A stretch of 64,000 nucleotides of DNA from Novosphingobium sp. EMRT-2 (lineage in GTDB: Bacteria; Pseudomonadota; Alphaproteobacteria; Sphingomonadales; Sphingomonadaceae): assembly GCF_005145025.1 (NCBI RefSeq), contig NZ_CP039695.1:372001-436000 (forward strand). Direction: 5' to 3'. The notes beneath the pieces are model-generated. The model saw only the letters and a list, made by a program, of their open reading frames with translations. It ran no database searches and was not told the DNA's origin. Position numbers and translations under genes: made by a program. The first letter of the stretch is position 1, and each line of letters begins with the position of its first letter. This document shows positions 45,893 to 55,949 of this stretch, piece by piece.

Positions 45893-45932
45893 AAAAAAGG
45901 GGGCGACCACCGCAGTGGCCGCCCCCTTTTTT
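45893..45932. terminator. Bidirectional rho-independent terminator
   Basis: GGGGGCG (45899-45905) pairs with CGCCCCC (45920-45926). An inner CCAC/GTGG stem closes a CGCA loop. Six A precede and six T follow, so it works for carbonic anhydrase (+) and for the TPR gene (-), which converge here. Confidence 0.88.
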
Positions 45933-45952
45933 CATACACCTGGCGCCAGCGG

Positions 45953-47296
45953 TTACTTGGCGGCCTTGGTGGTCGCGTAAACCGTCCACAGCTTGGCCAG
46001 CGGTGCGCGGACGGCACCGGTGATCTGGGCGAAGGTGGCCTTGGCTTCCTCGTACTTGCCTTCATCGCACTGGGCGATGCCCAGGCGGGTCAGCGCGCGA
46101 TCCTTGTCGATGTTGCCCTTCTGGATCGCCAGCTTGTAGAGATCCTCGGCCTTGGCGGCATCGCCATAGGACAGGTAGGCGTCGGCCGTTGCCAGCGCAC
46201 CCTTGCCATCGGCGCCGGCGCGGGCATCGCGCTCCAGGCCGGGCAGCGAGGCCTTGTCCGCCGCGATGCGGCCCTTGGCCTGCGAGATCGCATCCGCCAC
46301 GAACTGGTCGTTCGCGCGCAGCACGCCGGCGGCGACGCCGGCTTCCGCCACCTTCAGAACTTCGCCCGGCAGACGACGCGGGTCAGCGGCCTCGATATAT
46401 TCGACGTATTCGCGTTCGAGATACTTGGGATCGCTCTGGAACGCCCCCGAACGCATCATCAGGCGGCCCAGATCGAGCGATTCCTGATTGGTGAACGTAC
46501 CGAATTCGCGGGTCAGCTGGCCGGCGCCCAGCCAGTTGATCGGCGAGGGATCGTTCTCGACCATCATCGTTGACCATTCGATGGCCTGCGGCCCCAGCTT
46601 CGCCTTGTAGGCGATCAGGTTGGCGCGCTTGAACCAGTCGGCGGGAACGGTGCCACCGGCAGCCTTGCGCGTGTCAACGGCAAGCTTGAGCGCCTGGAGG
46701 CCTTCTGCCGGCTTGCCCTGCTGAACGTAGGCATCCGCCAGAAGTTCGGCCGCCGTGTCCTCGCTGTAGTTCGCCTGCACGACCTTGGTCAGCGCATCGA
46801 CCGCGACCGGCCAGTCCTTCTGCGTATAGGCGAAGTTGCCCAGATAGAACTGGTACTCGCTGACCTTGTCGGCGGGCACCAGTCCGCTGTCGAGCATGTT
46901 CTTGATGCCGCGTTCGCGCATCCCGATGTCGCCCAGCATGCCGCCGAGGTTCACGGCGAACTGGCCTGCCGTCATCCGGTCGGTGGGGTTCTTGATCGCG
47001 GCTTCGGCGGCTGCCAGCTGCGCCGGAGCGCCAGCAAGCTGCGTCTTGATATCGGCGTCAGAAGTACCCTTCGCCTTGGCGGCGGCGGCATCGCCCAGAA
47101 CCTTCTGCAGCGGCCCGGCAACGGCGATGAATTCCTTGGAGAAGGCGCCGCCCTTGGCCGCTTCCTTTTCCTTGGCGATGGCGGCCGTCGCGCCCAGCGT
47201 CGCTCCGCCCGCGACAAGGCCGGTCGCCAGCGCGGTCGCCAGCGCCATGCGGGCTGCACCACCCTTGGCAAACTTCCCGAAAGAAACCCGCATCAT
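45953..47296 (-). CDS. Exported TPR-like helical-repeat protein
   Basis: A 447-residue protein with an N-terminal signal (hydrophobic core at about 16-38, cleavage near AIA-KEKE). The mature part is rich in Ala/Leu helices in loose TPR-like pairs, for example EYQFYLGNFAYTQKDWPVAV, AELLADAYVQQGKPAEGLQA and ATADAYLSYGDAAKAEDLYK. A good AGGAGA site lies before the ATG on the - strand. It stands alone and shares a bidirectional terminator with the carbonic anhydrase gene. The periplasmic scaffold role is inference; no named family is recognised. Confidence 0.78.
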   Translation of the reverse strand: MMRVSFGKFAKGGAARMALATALATGLVAGGATLGATAAIAKEKEAAKGGAFSKEFIAVAGPLQKVLGDAAAAKAKGTSDADIKTQLAGAPAQLAAAEAAIKNPTDRMTAGQFAVNLGGMLGDIGMRERGIKNMLDSGLVPADKVSEYQFYLGNFAYTQKDWPVAVDALTKVVQANYSEDTAAELLADAYVQQGKPAEGLQALKLAVDTRKAAGGTVPADWFKRANLIAYKAKLGPQAIEWSTMMVENDPSPINWLGAGQLTREFGTFTNQESLDLGRLMMRSGAFQSDPKYLEREYVEYIEAADPRRLPGEVLKVAEAGVAAGVLRANDQFVADAISQAKGRIAADKASLPGLERDARAGADGKGALATADAYLSYGDAAKAEDLYKLAIQKGNIDKDRALTRLGIAQCDEGKYEEAKATFAQITGAVRAPLAKLWTVYATTKAAK

Positions 47297-47617
47297 GCAT
47301 TCTCCTGTTCGACCCGGAAACCCGAAGGCAAGCGTTCGAGGAATCGCTTCTGCACCCTGCCCCGGCCGGCGTTCATTGACTTGTGGCCGGCTCCGCTAGT
47401 GGCGCGGATCCATGACCTTTGCAACCGCTCCGGCGATACCTTTTGCGCAGTGAACCGCGATTGAACGGCGCTTCGTCCCGCAACGCGGTCAACCTGTCGC
47501 ATGTGTGGAAAACTCCCGCCGTAACGGCCCGAAATTCCCGGCGTTGCTGGCCATTCGCGCCTGTTTGTCCTAGGGCGAAGGTTCAATCCTGACAACTAGA
47601 GCGAAATAGCCACCGAC
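47297..47617. other. 321-base divergent intergenic region before gyrA
   Basis: The space between the TPR gene (-) and gyrA (+) should hold promoters for both. I saw no confident -35/-10 pair, palindrome, small gene or RNA in it. The part next to gyrA is less GC-rich than coding DNA. Confidence 0.5.
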
Positions 47618-50326
47618 GTGAGCGACGACACCACCATCATCGATCCCCCTGCCCCCGCGCCGGAACCCGAATTCCAGCGGATCGACATCGTCGATGAAAT
47701 GAAGACCAGCTATCTCGATTACGCGATGAGCGTGATCGTCAGCCGCGCGCTGCCCGACGTGCGCGACGGCCTGAAGCCGGTCCACCGCCGCATCCTCTTC
47801 GCCAGCCAGGAAGGCGGCTTCGTCGCCGGGCGGCCCTATCGCAAATCGGCCAAGATCGTCGGCGACGTGATGGGCAACTATCACCCGCACGGCGACAGCG
47901 CGATCTATGATGCGCTCGCGCGCATGACGCAGAACTGGTCGATGCGACTGCCGCTGATCGACGGCCAGGGCAACTTCGGCTCGATGGACCCCGATCCGCC
48001 GGCCTCGATGCGCTATACCGAGGCGCGGCTGGCGCGCGTGGCCAATTCGCTGCTCGACGATCTCGATAAGGATACCGTCGATTTCACCGACAACTACGAC
48101 GGTTCGCGGCAGGAACCCTCGGTCCTGCCCGCGCGCTTTCCCAACCTGCTGGTCAACGGCGCGGGCGGCATCGCGGTCGGCATGGCCACCAACATTCCCC
48201 CGCACAACCTGGGCGAAGTGATCGACGGTTGCCTTGCTTACATGGACAACCCGCTGATCACGATCGACGAACTGATCGAGATCATTCCGGGGCCGGATTT
48301 CCCCACCGCGCCGCTGATCCTGGGCGCCGCCGGTGCGCGCAAGGCCTACCACGAAGGCCGTGGCTCGATCATCATGCGCGCCTGCCACAAGATCGAGGAA
48401 GGCCGGGGCGACCGGCGCTCGATCGTGCTCACCTCGATCCCCTATCAGGTCGGCAAGTCCGGCCTCGTCGAGAAGATCGCCGAAGCCGCCAAGGACAAGC
48501 GGATCGAGGGCATCTCGGACATCCGTGACGAATCCAACCGCGAAGGCGTGCGCGTGGTCATCGACCTCAAGCGCGACGCGACGCCCGAAGTGGTGCTCAA
48601 CCAGCTCTGGCGCAACACGCCGGCGCAATCGAACTTCCCGGCCAACATGCTGGCGATCCGCGGCGGCCGCCCGGAAATCCTGAGCCTCAAGGACATCATC
48701 GAATCCTTCGTGCGGTTCCGCGAGGAAGTGATCACGCGGCGCACCAAGTTCGAACTGAACAAGGCGCGGGACCGAGCGCATATCCTGCTCGGCCTCGTCA
48801 TCGCGGTCACCAATCTCGATGAAGTCGTGCGGATCATCCGGGGATCGGCCAACCCGGCGCTGGCGCGCGAAACGCTGCTCGCCCGCGAATGGCCGATGGG
48901 CGAGATCGCGCCCTATATCCGGCTGGTCGAAGCAATCGAGCATGACGCCAGCATCGGCGGAGAAAGCTATCGCCTGTCCGAAACGCAGGTCCGCGCCATT
49001 CTCGACCTGCGCCTCCACCGCCTGACCGCGCTCGGCCGCGACGAGATCGGTGACGAGCTGGAAGTGCTGGCCAAGGCGATCGAGGAGTTCCTCTCGATCC
49101 TGGCCGACCGCGTGAAGCTCTATGGCGTGATGCGCCAGGAACTGATCGAGGTCCGCGATGCCTATGCCACGCCGCGCGTCTCGCTGATCGCGCCGGCGGC
49201 GGACGGGATCGACGACGAGGACCTGATCGAGCGCGAGGACATGGTCGTCACGATCACGCTCGATGGCTACATCAAGCGCACTCCGCTCTCCACCTTCCGC
49301 GCACAGAACCGGGGCGGTAAAGGCCGCTCGGGCATGGCGACGAAGGAAGAGGATGCCGTCGCGAACATGTTCGTCACCAGCACCCACACGCCCGTGCTGT
49401 TCTTCTCGACCGCCGGCAAGGTCTATCGCCTGAAAGTGTGGCGCCTGCCCGAAGGCGGGCCGGCCACGCGCGGCCGCCCGGTGGTCAATCTGCTGCCCGC
49501 GCTCGACCAGGGCGAGACGATCGCCGCCGTGCTGCCACTGCCGGAGGACGAAGGCGAATGGAGCAAGCTCCACGTCATGTTCGCCACGGCCAAGGGCAAC
49601 GTGCGCCGCAACGCCATGGACCTTTTCGCCAACATCCCGTCGAACGGGAAGTACGCGATGAAGTTCGAGGAAGAGAGCGAGGACCGCCTGATCGGCGTCG
49701 CCCTGCTGTCCGAAGGCGATGATGTGCTGCTGGCGAGCCGGCAGGGCAAGGCCATCCGCTTCCCGGCAGACGACGTGCGCGAATTCCAGAGCCGCACCTC
49801 CACTGGCGTGCGCGGCATGACGCTGAAGGAAGGCGACGAGGTCATCTCGCTGTCGATCCTCCACCGCGTCGGCGTGAAGGATCAGGACGAGCGTGAGGAC
49901 TATCTCCGCTTCGCCCCGTGGAAGGCGGAGAAGGAGGGCGAACCGCAGATGGCCGCCGAGCGCTATGCCGAACTGGCGGAGAAGGAGCAGTTCATCCTCA
50001 CCGTCTGCGCCAACGGCTATGGCAAGCTATCGTCCGCCTACGAATACCGGCGGACCGGCCGCGGCGGCCAGGGCATCACCAATATCGACAACATCGGCCG
50101 CAACGGCCCGGTGGTGGCGAGCTTCCCGGCGGTGCAGGCCGACCAGCTGATGCTCGTTACCGATCAGGCCAAGCTGATCCGCCTGCCGCTCGATTCGCTG
50201 CGCGTGATCGGGCGTGGCAGCGCGGGCGTGCGGCTGTTCCACGTCGCCGATGACGAGCACGTCGTCAGCGCGGTGCGTCTGGCCGAGGAAGAAGGCGGCG
50301 AAGGCGAGGCGCCGTCCGAGGCATGA
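47618..50326 (+). CDS. gyrA: DNA gyrase subunit A
   Basis: GyrA, the breakage-reunion subunit of gyrase. The 902-residue protein starts at GTG 47618. The catalytic tyrosine is Tyr133 in [11 protein letters not shown] (E. coli Tyr122). The quinolone-resistance region reads [13 protein letters not shown], with Ser94 and Asp98 at the positions of E. coli Ser83 and Asp87, that is, the sensitive type. The C-terminal beta-pinwheel includes the GyrA box [11 protein letters not shown] (E. coli QRRGGKG). A Glu-rich tail ends the protein. The stop overlaps the next gene (ATGA). Confidence 0.97.
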   Translation: MSDDTTIIDPPAPAPEPEFQRIDIVDEMKTSYLDYAMSVIVSRALPDVRDGLKPVHRRILFASQEGGFVAGRPYRKSAKIVGDVMGNYHPHGDSAIYDALARMTQNWSMRLPLIDGQGNFGSMDPDPPASMRYTEARLARVANSLLDDLDKDTVDFTDNYDGSRQEPSVLPARFPNLLVNGAGGIAVGMATNIPPHNLGEVIDGCLAYMDNPLITIDELIEIIPGPDFPTAPLILGAAGARKAYHEGRGSIIMRACHKIEEGRGDRRSIVLTSIPYQVGKSGLVEKIAEAAKDKRIEGISDIRDESNREGVRVVIDLKRDATPEVVLNQLWRNTPAQSNFPANMLAIRGGRPEILSLKDIIESFVRFREEVITRRTKFELNKARDRAHILLGLVIAVTNLDEVVRIIRGSANPALARETLLAREWPMGEIAPYIRLVEAIEHDASIGGESYRLSETQVRAILDLRLHRLTALGRDEIGDELEVLAKAIEEFLSILADRVKLYGVMRQELIEVRDAYATPRVSLIAPAADGIDDEDLIEREDMVVTITLDGYIKRTPLSTFRAQNRGGKGRSGMATKEEDAVANMFVTSTHTPVLFFSTAGKVYRLKVWRLPEGGPATRGRPVVNLLPALDQGETIAAVLPLPEDEGEWSKLHVMFATAKGNVRRNAMDLFANIPSNGKYAMKFEEESEDRLIGVALLSEGDDVLLASRQGKAIRFPADDVREFQSRTSTGVRGMTLKEGDEVISLSILHRVGVKDQDEREDYLRFAPWKAEKEGEPQMAAERYAELAEKEQFILTVCANGYGKLSSAYEYRRTGRGGQGITNIDNIGRNGPVVASFPAVQADQLMLVTDQAKLIRLPLDSLRVIGRGSAGVRLFHVADDEHVVSAVRLAEEEGGEGEAPSEA

Positions 50327-50670
50327 CCTCTGCCGTCGCCTACAAGGTGCTGACCGCGGCGCAGATGGCCGAACTGGAGCATGCCGGCGTGTTCCGGGGC
50401 GCGCCGGTCGATCTGGCCGATGGCTATATCCACCTGTCCACCGAGGCACAGCTTGCCGAAACGATCGACAAGCACTTCGCCGGGCAGGACGATCTGCACA
50501 TCGTCGCGGTCGATCTGGATGCGCTGGGAGACGCGGTGAAGTGGGAACCTTCGCGCGGCGGTCAACTGTTCCCGCATATTTACGCCGAGCTGCCGCTGGA
50601 TGCGGCGATCGCCTATGGTCCGCTGCGGTGCCACCCGGATGGCGCGATCGCGCTGCCGGTGGCGGGATAA
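50323..50670 (+). CDS. DUF952 family protein
   Basis: A 115-residue cytosolic protein of the DUF952 family. The segment DGYIHLSTEAQLAETIDKHF (residues about 27-46) is the family core, and DLHIVAVDLDALGD and FPHIYAELPLDAAI follow. Function is unknown; the fold resembles ADP-ribosyltransferase-related proteins in some predictions. The ATGA overlap with gyrA implies translation coupled to gyrase, which is curious for such a gene but may be incidental. Confidence 0.85.
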   Translation: MTSAVAYKVLTAAQMAELEHAGVFRGAPVDLADGYIHLSTEAQLAETIDKHFAGQDDLHIVAVDLDALGDAVKWEPSRGGQLFPHIYAELPLDAAIAYGPLRCHPDGAIALPVAG

Positions 50671-50682
50671 GGCGCAGGAGCA

Positions 50683-51354
50683 CTACTCCGCGCTGAACTC
50701 CCCTTCGCGGCGCAGCGTGGCGATCACGCCGGTGCAGATCAGGAACTGGCCGAAGTAATAGAGCGGCCAGATCAGCAGGTGCGGCAGCGGGCTGGTGGCG
50801 AGCGGCCCCATGCGCGCGAAGATCAGCAGGTCCGACGCGACGAACAGCAACGCGCCCGCGCCCACCCGTCCGCGCGGAAAGGCGCTGAGCCACGCCGCCG
50901 CCGCCATCCCGCCCAGCGGCAGGGCATAGAGCGCGACCTGCATCGCCATCGCCCGGTCCGCTGGTAGCAGCCAGGCCAGCGCCGGCATGCCGACGACCAG
51001 CGCGACCGCCAGCCCTTTGTCTCGCAGGCTCACCGCCCCGCCCCGCCCGTGCCGCAGGTAGAGCGCGATGGCGACGAGGTGGCCCGCGAGGAACGCCGCC
51101 GCGCCGGCGGTGAACGCCACTTCCAGCACCACGTCGCCCAGCGCGCCCAGTGCCATGACCAGCGCGATCCGGTGCGCCCCGCGCGATGGGTGGTGCAGCC
51201 AGGCATAGACCGCGAGCAGGCCCACGCCCGCGCCCTTCCACGCGATCTGGTACAGCCCCGGCACCGCCCCGCCGGCGATGAACCCATAGCTGATGCCGAA
51301 AACCAGGCTGGCGAGCAGCCAGGGCCGCCGCTCGGCCAATGCGCGACCTGTCAT
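50683..51354 (-). CDS. YhhN family membrane protein (lysoplasmalogenase-like)
   Basis: A 223-residue integral membrane protein with about eight hydrophobic segments. The YhhN/TMEM86 pattern is visible in GALGDVVLEVAF, FLAGHLVAIALYLRH, GALLFVASDLLIF and the C-terminal LIWPLYYFGQFLICTG. Eukaryotic TMEM86 is a lysoplasmalogenase; bacterial homologues may hydrolyse alkenyl lysolipids, but that is family inference. ATG 51354 is the start; the frame is open much further upstream only as antisense to trmFO. It converges with the DUF952 gene. Confidence 0.85.
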   Translation of the reverse strand: MTGRALAERRPWLLASLVFGISYGFIAGGAVPGLYQIAWKGAGVGLLAVYAWLHHPSRGAHRIALVMALGALGDVVLEVAFTAGAAAFLAGHLVAIALYLRHGRGGAVSLRDKGLAVALVVGMPALAWLLPADRAMAMQVALYALPLGGMAAAAWLSAFPRGRVGAGALLFVASDLLIFARMGPLATSPLPHLLIWPLYYFGQFLICTGVIATLRREGEFSAE

Positions 51355-51426
51355 ACCGTCCTTCCCGCGTGATGGCCGCGCACCTTGGGGTTGTCCGCGC
51401 CGCAAGGCAATGCCAATGCGCGAGAC

Positions 51427-52791
51427 ATGACGCATCAGGTTCACATCATCGGCGGCGGCATGGCCGGCAGCGAGGCGGCATGGCAGCTCGCCCGGCGCGG
51501 CGTGCGCGTGCGCCTTTCGGAAATGCGGGGCGCCAACCTGCCCGGTGGGGGAGACACCACGGCCGCGCACCAGGGCACGGGCCTGGCCGAACTGGTCTGC
51601 TCCAACAGCTTCCGCTCGGACGATCACGAAAAGAACGCGGTCGGCCTGCTGCACGAGGAAATGCGCCGCTGCGACAGCCTGCTGATGGCGGCGGCCGAAA
51701 AGGCGCGCGTGCCCGCCGGCTCGGCGCTCGCCGTGGACCGTGAGGTGTTCTCGGCGGCAGTCGAACAGGCGCTGGCGGAACTGCCCAACCTGGAGATCGT
51801 GCGCGAGCGGGTGGACGTGCTGCCGGCGCAGGGTCCGGTGATCGTCGCCACCGGCCCGCTCACCGCGCCGGCGCTGGCCGAGAGCATCGGCGGCGCGACC
51901 GGGGCGGACGCGCTCGCGTTCTTCGATGCCATCGCCCCCATCATCCACCGCGACAGCATCGACATGGACGTGTGCTGGATGGCGAGCCGGTGGGACCGGG
52001 GCGAGACCAAGGACTACATCAACTGCCCGATGAACCGCGAGCAATACATCGCGTTCCGGCAGGGCCTGCTCGATGGCGAGAAGACCGCGTTCAAGGAATG
52101 GGAAGCGGATACGCCCTATTTCGATGGCTGCATGCCGATCGAGGTAATGGCCGAACGGGGCGAGGACACGCTGCGCTTCGGGCCGATGAAGCCGGTGGGG
52201 CTGGACAACCCGCACAGCGCCACGCCCGAATTTCCGCGCGGGCGCTGGCCCTATGCCGTGGTGCAGCTGCGGCAGGACAACAAGCTCGGCACGCTGTGGA
52301 ACATGGTGGGCTTCCAGACCAAGCTGAAGCACGCCGAACAGGTGCGGCTGTTCCGCACCATTCCCGGCCTGGAGAACGCCGAATTCGCGCGGCTGGGCGG
52401 GCTGCACCGCAACACCTTCCTCAATTCGCCCACGCTGCTGGACCGGCAGCTGCGCCTGAAAAGCCGCCCGCACATCCGCTTCGCCGGGCAGATCACCGGC
52501 TGCGAAGGCTATGTCGAAAGCGCCTCGGTCGGCCTGCTCGCCGGACTGATGACCGCCCACGAACTCGCCGGCCGCCCCTGGACCCCGCCCCCCCGCACCA
52601 CCGCGCTCGGCGCGCTGCTCGCCCACATCACCGGCGACGCCGAGGCGGAAAGCTACCAGCCGATGAACGTGAACTTCGGCCTGTTCCCGCCGGTGGACGC
52701 CAGCGTGAAGAAGAAAGTGCGCAAGGAGGCGTACACGGCGCGGGCGAAGCGGGACTTGGGGGAGTGGCTGTTGGGGGGGTGTGAGGTTTAA
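51427..52791 (+). CDS. trmFO: tRNA (m5U54) methyltransferase TrmFO
   Basis: Folate- and FAD-dependent enzyme making ribothymidine at position 54 of tRNA. The 454-residue protein starts at ATG 51427. It has the FAD site [19 protein letters not shown] (residues 6-24), [20 protein letters not shown], a catalytic-cysteine region around NCPMNREQY, and [17 protein letters not shown] in the C-terminal third. The frame opens earlier at 51385, but those residues lie outside the family. Its use here, rather than a SAM-dependent TrmA, is usual for alphaproteobacteria. Confidence 0.95.
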   Translation: MTHQVHIIGGGMAGSEAAWQLARRGVRVRLSEMRGANLPGGGDTTAAHQGTGLAELVCSNSFRSDDHEKNAVGLLHEEMRRCDSLLMAAAEKARVPAGSALAVDREVFSAAVEQALAELPNLEIVRERVDVLPAQGPVIVATGPLTAPALAESIGGATGADALAFFDAIAPIIHRDSIDMDVCWMASRWDRGETKDYINCPMNREQYIAFRQGLLDGEKTAFKEWEADTPYFDGCMPIEVMAERGEDTLRFGPMKPVGLDNPHSATPEFPRGRWPYAVVQLRQDNKLGTLWNMVGFQTKLKHAEQVRLFRTIPGLENAEFARLGGLHRNTFLNSPTLLDRQLRLKSRPHIRFAGQITGCEGYVESASVGLLAGLMTAHELAGRPWTPPPRTTALGALLAHITGDAEAESYQPMNVNFGLFPPVDASVKKKVRKEAYTARAKRDLGEWLLGGCEV

Positions 52792-53192
52792 TCGAAGGTT
52801 GGGGTGCTAGGGCGAGAGCCGACCAGACCCGGTCATTCCTGATTAGAGCAATGAACGTCTGCTTCCGCCAAGAGCAGCCCGGCTGCTTCCGGGGTCCTGA
52901 CCCTAGGCCGCGGGTTCCTGCACTGGAGGCTTTCGTACGCAAGCGCCCGAAATTCTTCGCAACGCACGCCGTTTCGGGACTCATGCTTTAGCCACTGATC
53001 TTATCGGAACCTACCGATTCTATTCTAAAAAACAGTCCAGCATGGCACGCACAAAGAAGAACAGCGACCGTTATGGATTCGGTAATTCCAATTTTCGAGA
53101 TGGAGCAAGATTTCCGATTGCTGCGTGTGCAGCCAGACTGCGCCGCCGGAGAGCAACAAACACGTTTTGTACGCCGGAGGCGTCTTGCTGTG
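52792..53192. other. 401-base gene-free stretch after trmFO
   Basis: No gene with coding character was found. Composition drops in GC from about 52,980 onward. A perfect short hairpin ACGCC-GGA-GGCGT (53171-53183) lies 10 bases beyond the stop of the histidine kinase, which reads towards it, and may end that transcript, though it lacks a T-run. The part at 52,840-52,910 looks like degenerate intergenic sequence, possibly an old repeat. Confidence 0.5.
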
Positions 53193-55118
53193 TCATCTGA
53201 ATAGCGGGAGCCAGAGCGAAACCTGTGTCCCGTCCTCCTTTGCGTTTACGATGGTTAACTGAGCACCCAGGGCCTTTGCCCTTACCATCATGTTATGGTG
53301 ACCTTTCCCGCGCGGTCGGGCTACATCAGCACCAAGGGACCGATCAAGACCCGCACCGTTATCAGCGAGAATGATTTCGGCACCGGGTCTCCCTTCACGG
53401 AATGACAGCCGCGAGGTGAAGGTAATGACATTGCCCCCGGAATGGGTGAGTGCATTGCTCAGCGCCTCCTGAAGAATGCGCAGGACGTGCAGGGCGTTGG
53501 CCGAATCCAGCCATTCGAGGGCAGGCACGTTCTCGACCCGCCAGTCAAATCGCCAGCCCGCAGCGCGCAGCTCCGGCTCCATGCGATAGCGGAAACTGGC
53601 CAGCAGCAGGGTGATATCGCCATCGACCTGTTCGAGCGAATCGACCGCGATCCTGAGATCGGTAAGTGAACGCTTTAGCGTGGCGACTGTACGGCGGGAT
53701 GCATCGCCATGTTCGGCAACAGCAAGTGCGGAGATCAGGTTGGCGCCGACGCTGTCATGCATCTCGCGCATGATCCGCTCGCGCTCCTGTTCTAGCGCCA
53801 CGGCAACTTCGAGTTCGCGGATCTGCTTCTGATTGCGCTCCAGTTCGGCGCTGGCGACGGCCACCCGCTCTTCGAGGATGACGTTGAGGTTCTCGACCGT
53901 GCCCAGTGCATCGATCAGGCGTCGGCCCAGCGCAAAGGCAAAGACCAGGAAGATCATCACGCCCGCATAGGGAAGCAGCGCGAAATGCACGCCCTGCCAC
54001 GCCTTCATGCCGAGACCGAAATCGTGGATGGCCGAGGCGATGCCCATCGCCGCAGCGGTGAACATCGCGATATTCTCGGGCTTGCGATTCACCAGAGCGG
54101 CCCGGCCGAACACGACGAGGATGGCGATCGACAGCGGGATGACGAGCAGGTGGCTGAAGACATCGCCCACGCCCAGGCTGGTCAGCACCAACTGGCTGAC
54201 GATCGCGGTCGCGGCGATGCCTAGCGACACGATGGTCCACAGCTGCCGGTTGCGGATGTCCAGAAAGCGGGCTGCAAAGCAGTAGAATACGGCCATCATT
54301 GCGAAGATGATGTTGATCTGCACATGCCAGTATAGGTCGATCGGAACCGGCGGCGCTTCATAGTAATAGCGCAGGTTGCGGATGAACCACAGACTGCCGA
54401 GCAGCGCCAGCCAGCCCAGTGTGGCGTCCTGCCGTCGCCGCAACCACAGCAGGATCGCAAAAAGGGCGAGGATACCTAGCATGGAATTGGAGACGAGCAC
54501 CCCCTGAAACTGGGTGATGTAGCGCCAGTTGTAGATTTTGCGGATCGCTGTTTCCGGGCCGATTTCCATGCGGCTGACGCCGAGCGTGTAGATCTTTGCG
54601 GATTCGAGCCGGATTGCGATTTCATTGCGGCCAGGGCGGATCAAGGCCGCCGGCAGTCCTACCAGTTGCGGCTTGAAGGTCGACACCGGAAGGTCCGCCG
54701 GGTCGGCGTAGTTGCGGAAAACCTCCCTCCCGTTGATGAAGAAGCGGAAGCGCTCGCTCATGTAGGCGGCGGTCCAGGCGATCGGGACGGCACTGACCGA
54801 CGCAGCGCGCGATGAGCCCGGCAAGTCTGTGTCCAGATAAAAGCGCACCCACATTACGCGTGGCTGGGGGTTGCGCGGCGCGGCATAGAGATCGAGCAAG
54901 GGCACGCTGGCGCGCTGCCAGCCTTCCGTGGGAGGCTGCTGCGCATCGCTGTAGAGGTAATCGCCTGCCGGCACGGATACGGCGGCTTTGTCTGACAGAT
55001 GCACCACCGCGCTCGCCGGCTGCGCTGCCTGCACGGCAGGAGGCAGGACGGCGCTGGCGACGATCCAGAAGCCAATGCCCACGAGAAACGCCGACAATCG
55101 CGCCAGTAGCCGTGGCAT
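53193..55118 (-). CDS. 7TM-type sensor histidine kinase (HisKA_3)
   Basis: A 641-residue sensor kinase. From ATG 55118 it has a signal peptide and a periplasmic beta-rich domain of about 160 residues like the 7TMR-DISM extracellular domain. About seven TM helices follow (residues about 210-400), then a coiled coil, a HisKA_3 phosphoacceptor ERERIMREMHDSVGANLISA and HATPase_c with LQEALSNALTHSGG and DNGAGLDRS. The frame continues to a TTG at 55157. Its LuxR-type partner lies just upstream in the same operon. The sensed signal is unknown; DISM domains often bind carbohydrates. Confidence 0.9.
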   Translation of the reverse strand: MPRLLARLSAFLVGIGFWIVASAVLPPAVQAAQPASAVVHLSDKAAVSVPAGDYLYSDAQQPPTEGWQRASVPLLDLYAAPRNPQPRVMWVRFYLDTDLPGSSRAASVSAVPIAWTAAYMSERFRFFINGREVFRNYADPADLPVSTFKPQLVGLPAALIRPGRNEIAIRLESAKIYTLGVSRMEIGPETAIRKIYNWRYITQFQGVLVSNSMLGILALFAILLWLRRRQDATLGWLALLGSLWFIRNLRYYYEAPPVPIDLYWHVQINIIFAMMAVFYCFAARFLDIRNRQLWTIVSLGIAATAIVSQLVLTSLGVGDVFSHLLVIPLSIAILVVFGRAALVNRKPENIAMFTAAAMGIASAIHDFGLGMKAWQGVHFALLPYAGVMIFLVFAFALGRRLIDALGTVENLNVILEERVAVASAELERNQKQIRELEVAVALEQERERIMREMHDSVGANLISALAVAEHGDASRRTVATLKRSLTDLRIAVDSLEQVDGDITLLLASFRYRMEPELRAAGWRFDWRVENVPALEWLDSANALHVLRILQEALSNALTHSGGNVITFTSRLSFREGRPGAEIILADNGAGLDRSLGADVARPRGKGHHNMMVRAKALGAQLTIVNAKEDGTQVSLWLPLFR

Positions 55119-55172
55119 GGCGGTGGCCGAAGGGAATGCGGGCGGCAAGAGAGTCAACGCGGCGATACCGGA

Positions 55173-55814
55173 TCAGTAGAGCGAAATTATGCCACGCGAA
55201 CTGGCTTCGAACACGGCTTCGGACCGGGATCGTACCTCAAGCTTGCGGTACAGGTTCTTGACGTGGGTGGCGATGGTCTGCGCCGAGAGATGCAGCATGT
55301 CGGCGATCTCGCCATAGGAAAAGCCACGGGCCAGCATGTTGAGCACTTCCGTCTCGCGCGGAGTCAGGGCAACCTCGGGTCCGTCGGACGCTGTGGCCGG
55401 GGCCAGCTGGCGCAGCAATTGCCGGGCGATGATCGGGCTGATGGGAGAGCCACCAGCGCGCACTTCACGGATTCGTTCGGAACAGCCATCGAGATTTTCG
55501 TCCTTGAGCAGGTAGCCGCGCGCGCCTGCCTTGATGCTGTTCAGCACTTTGGCCTGTTCGGCAAATACGGTGATGACGATGATGTCTGCTTCAGGATTGA
55601 CGGTGCTGCTGGCGCGGATCACATCGATGCCGCTGCCATCGGGAAGGCCAAGGTCGCACAGCAACACGTCATAGCCGCCTGCCGCGATCAGCGGGTGGCT
55701 CTGCGCAACATTGGCGGCAGTGCCGACGACGGTCATGTCCTCCAGACCGACAAGACTGTGTTCAATGCGTCCCAAAGTCACAGGATCATCTTCCACAATG
55801 GTGATTCGGATCAT
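55173..55814 (-). CDS. LuxR/NarL-family response regulator
   Basis: A 213-residue two-component response regulator. The receiver (1-120) has VEDDPVTLGRIEH, phospho-Asp54 in LLCDLGLPDGSG, and VFAEQAKVLNSIKAGARGYLLKD. The C-terminal GerE helix-turn-helix reads LTPRETEVLNMLARGFSYGE followed by IADMLHLSAQTIATHVKNLY. The histidine kinase follows after 54 bases (15 bases to its extended TTG start). It is divergent from the DUF3617-like gene and the adhesin cluster, which makes that cluster its most likely target (inference). Confidence 0.93.
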   Translation of the reverse strand: MIRITIVEDDPVTLGRIEHSLVGLEDMTVVGTAANVAQSHPLIAAGGYDVLLCDLGLPDGSGIDVIRASSTVNPEADIIVITVFAEQAKVLNSIKAGARGYLLKDENLDGCSERIREVRAGGSPISPIIARQLLRQLAPATASDGPEVALTPRETEVLNMLARGFSYGEIADMLHLSAQTIATHVKNLYRKLEVRSRSEAVFEASSRGIISLY

Positions 55815-55851
55815 GCTGTGCCCCTGTTTGCACGAACCTGTGGCTTATAGT

Positions 55852-55908
55852 GTGGTTTGTCACAAATCACGCTACCCAGTTCGGGTGAGATACACCCTAC
55901 CGGAACTG
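55852..55908. promoter_or_regulatory. Two inverted repeats in the divergent promoter
   Basis: IR1: GTGGTTTGT (55852-55860), one base, ACAAATCAC (55862-55870), 8 of 9 positions paired. IR2: CAGTTCGGG (55877-55885) and CCGGAACTG (55900-55908), 8 of 9 paired, with 14 bases between the arms. They lie 38 bases upstream of the response-regulator start and 41 bases upstream of the lipoprotein start. They are the obvious candidate sites for the adjacent LuxR-type regulator. Confidence 0.55.
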
Positions 55909-55949
55909 TTTTAGCAAACGTCATGCAGCACCCAAAAGAGGCGACAAGC

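Noticed and set aside
47871..47920. Quinolone-resistance mutation in gyrA
   Set aside because: Ser94 and Asp98 (E. coli 83 and 87) are the unmutated residues.
47570..49864. A 764-codon open frame on the - strand across gyrA
   Set aside because: Fully antisense to gyrA; composition rich in Asp, His, Arg and Val repeats, no ribosome site. A shadow frame.
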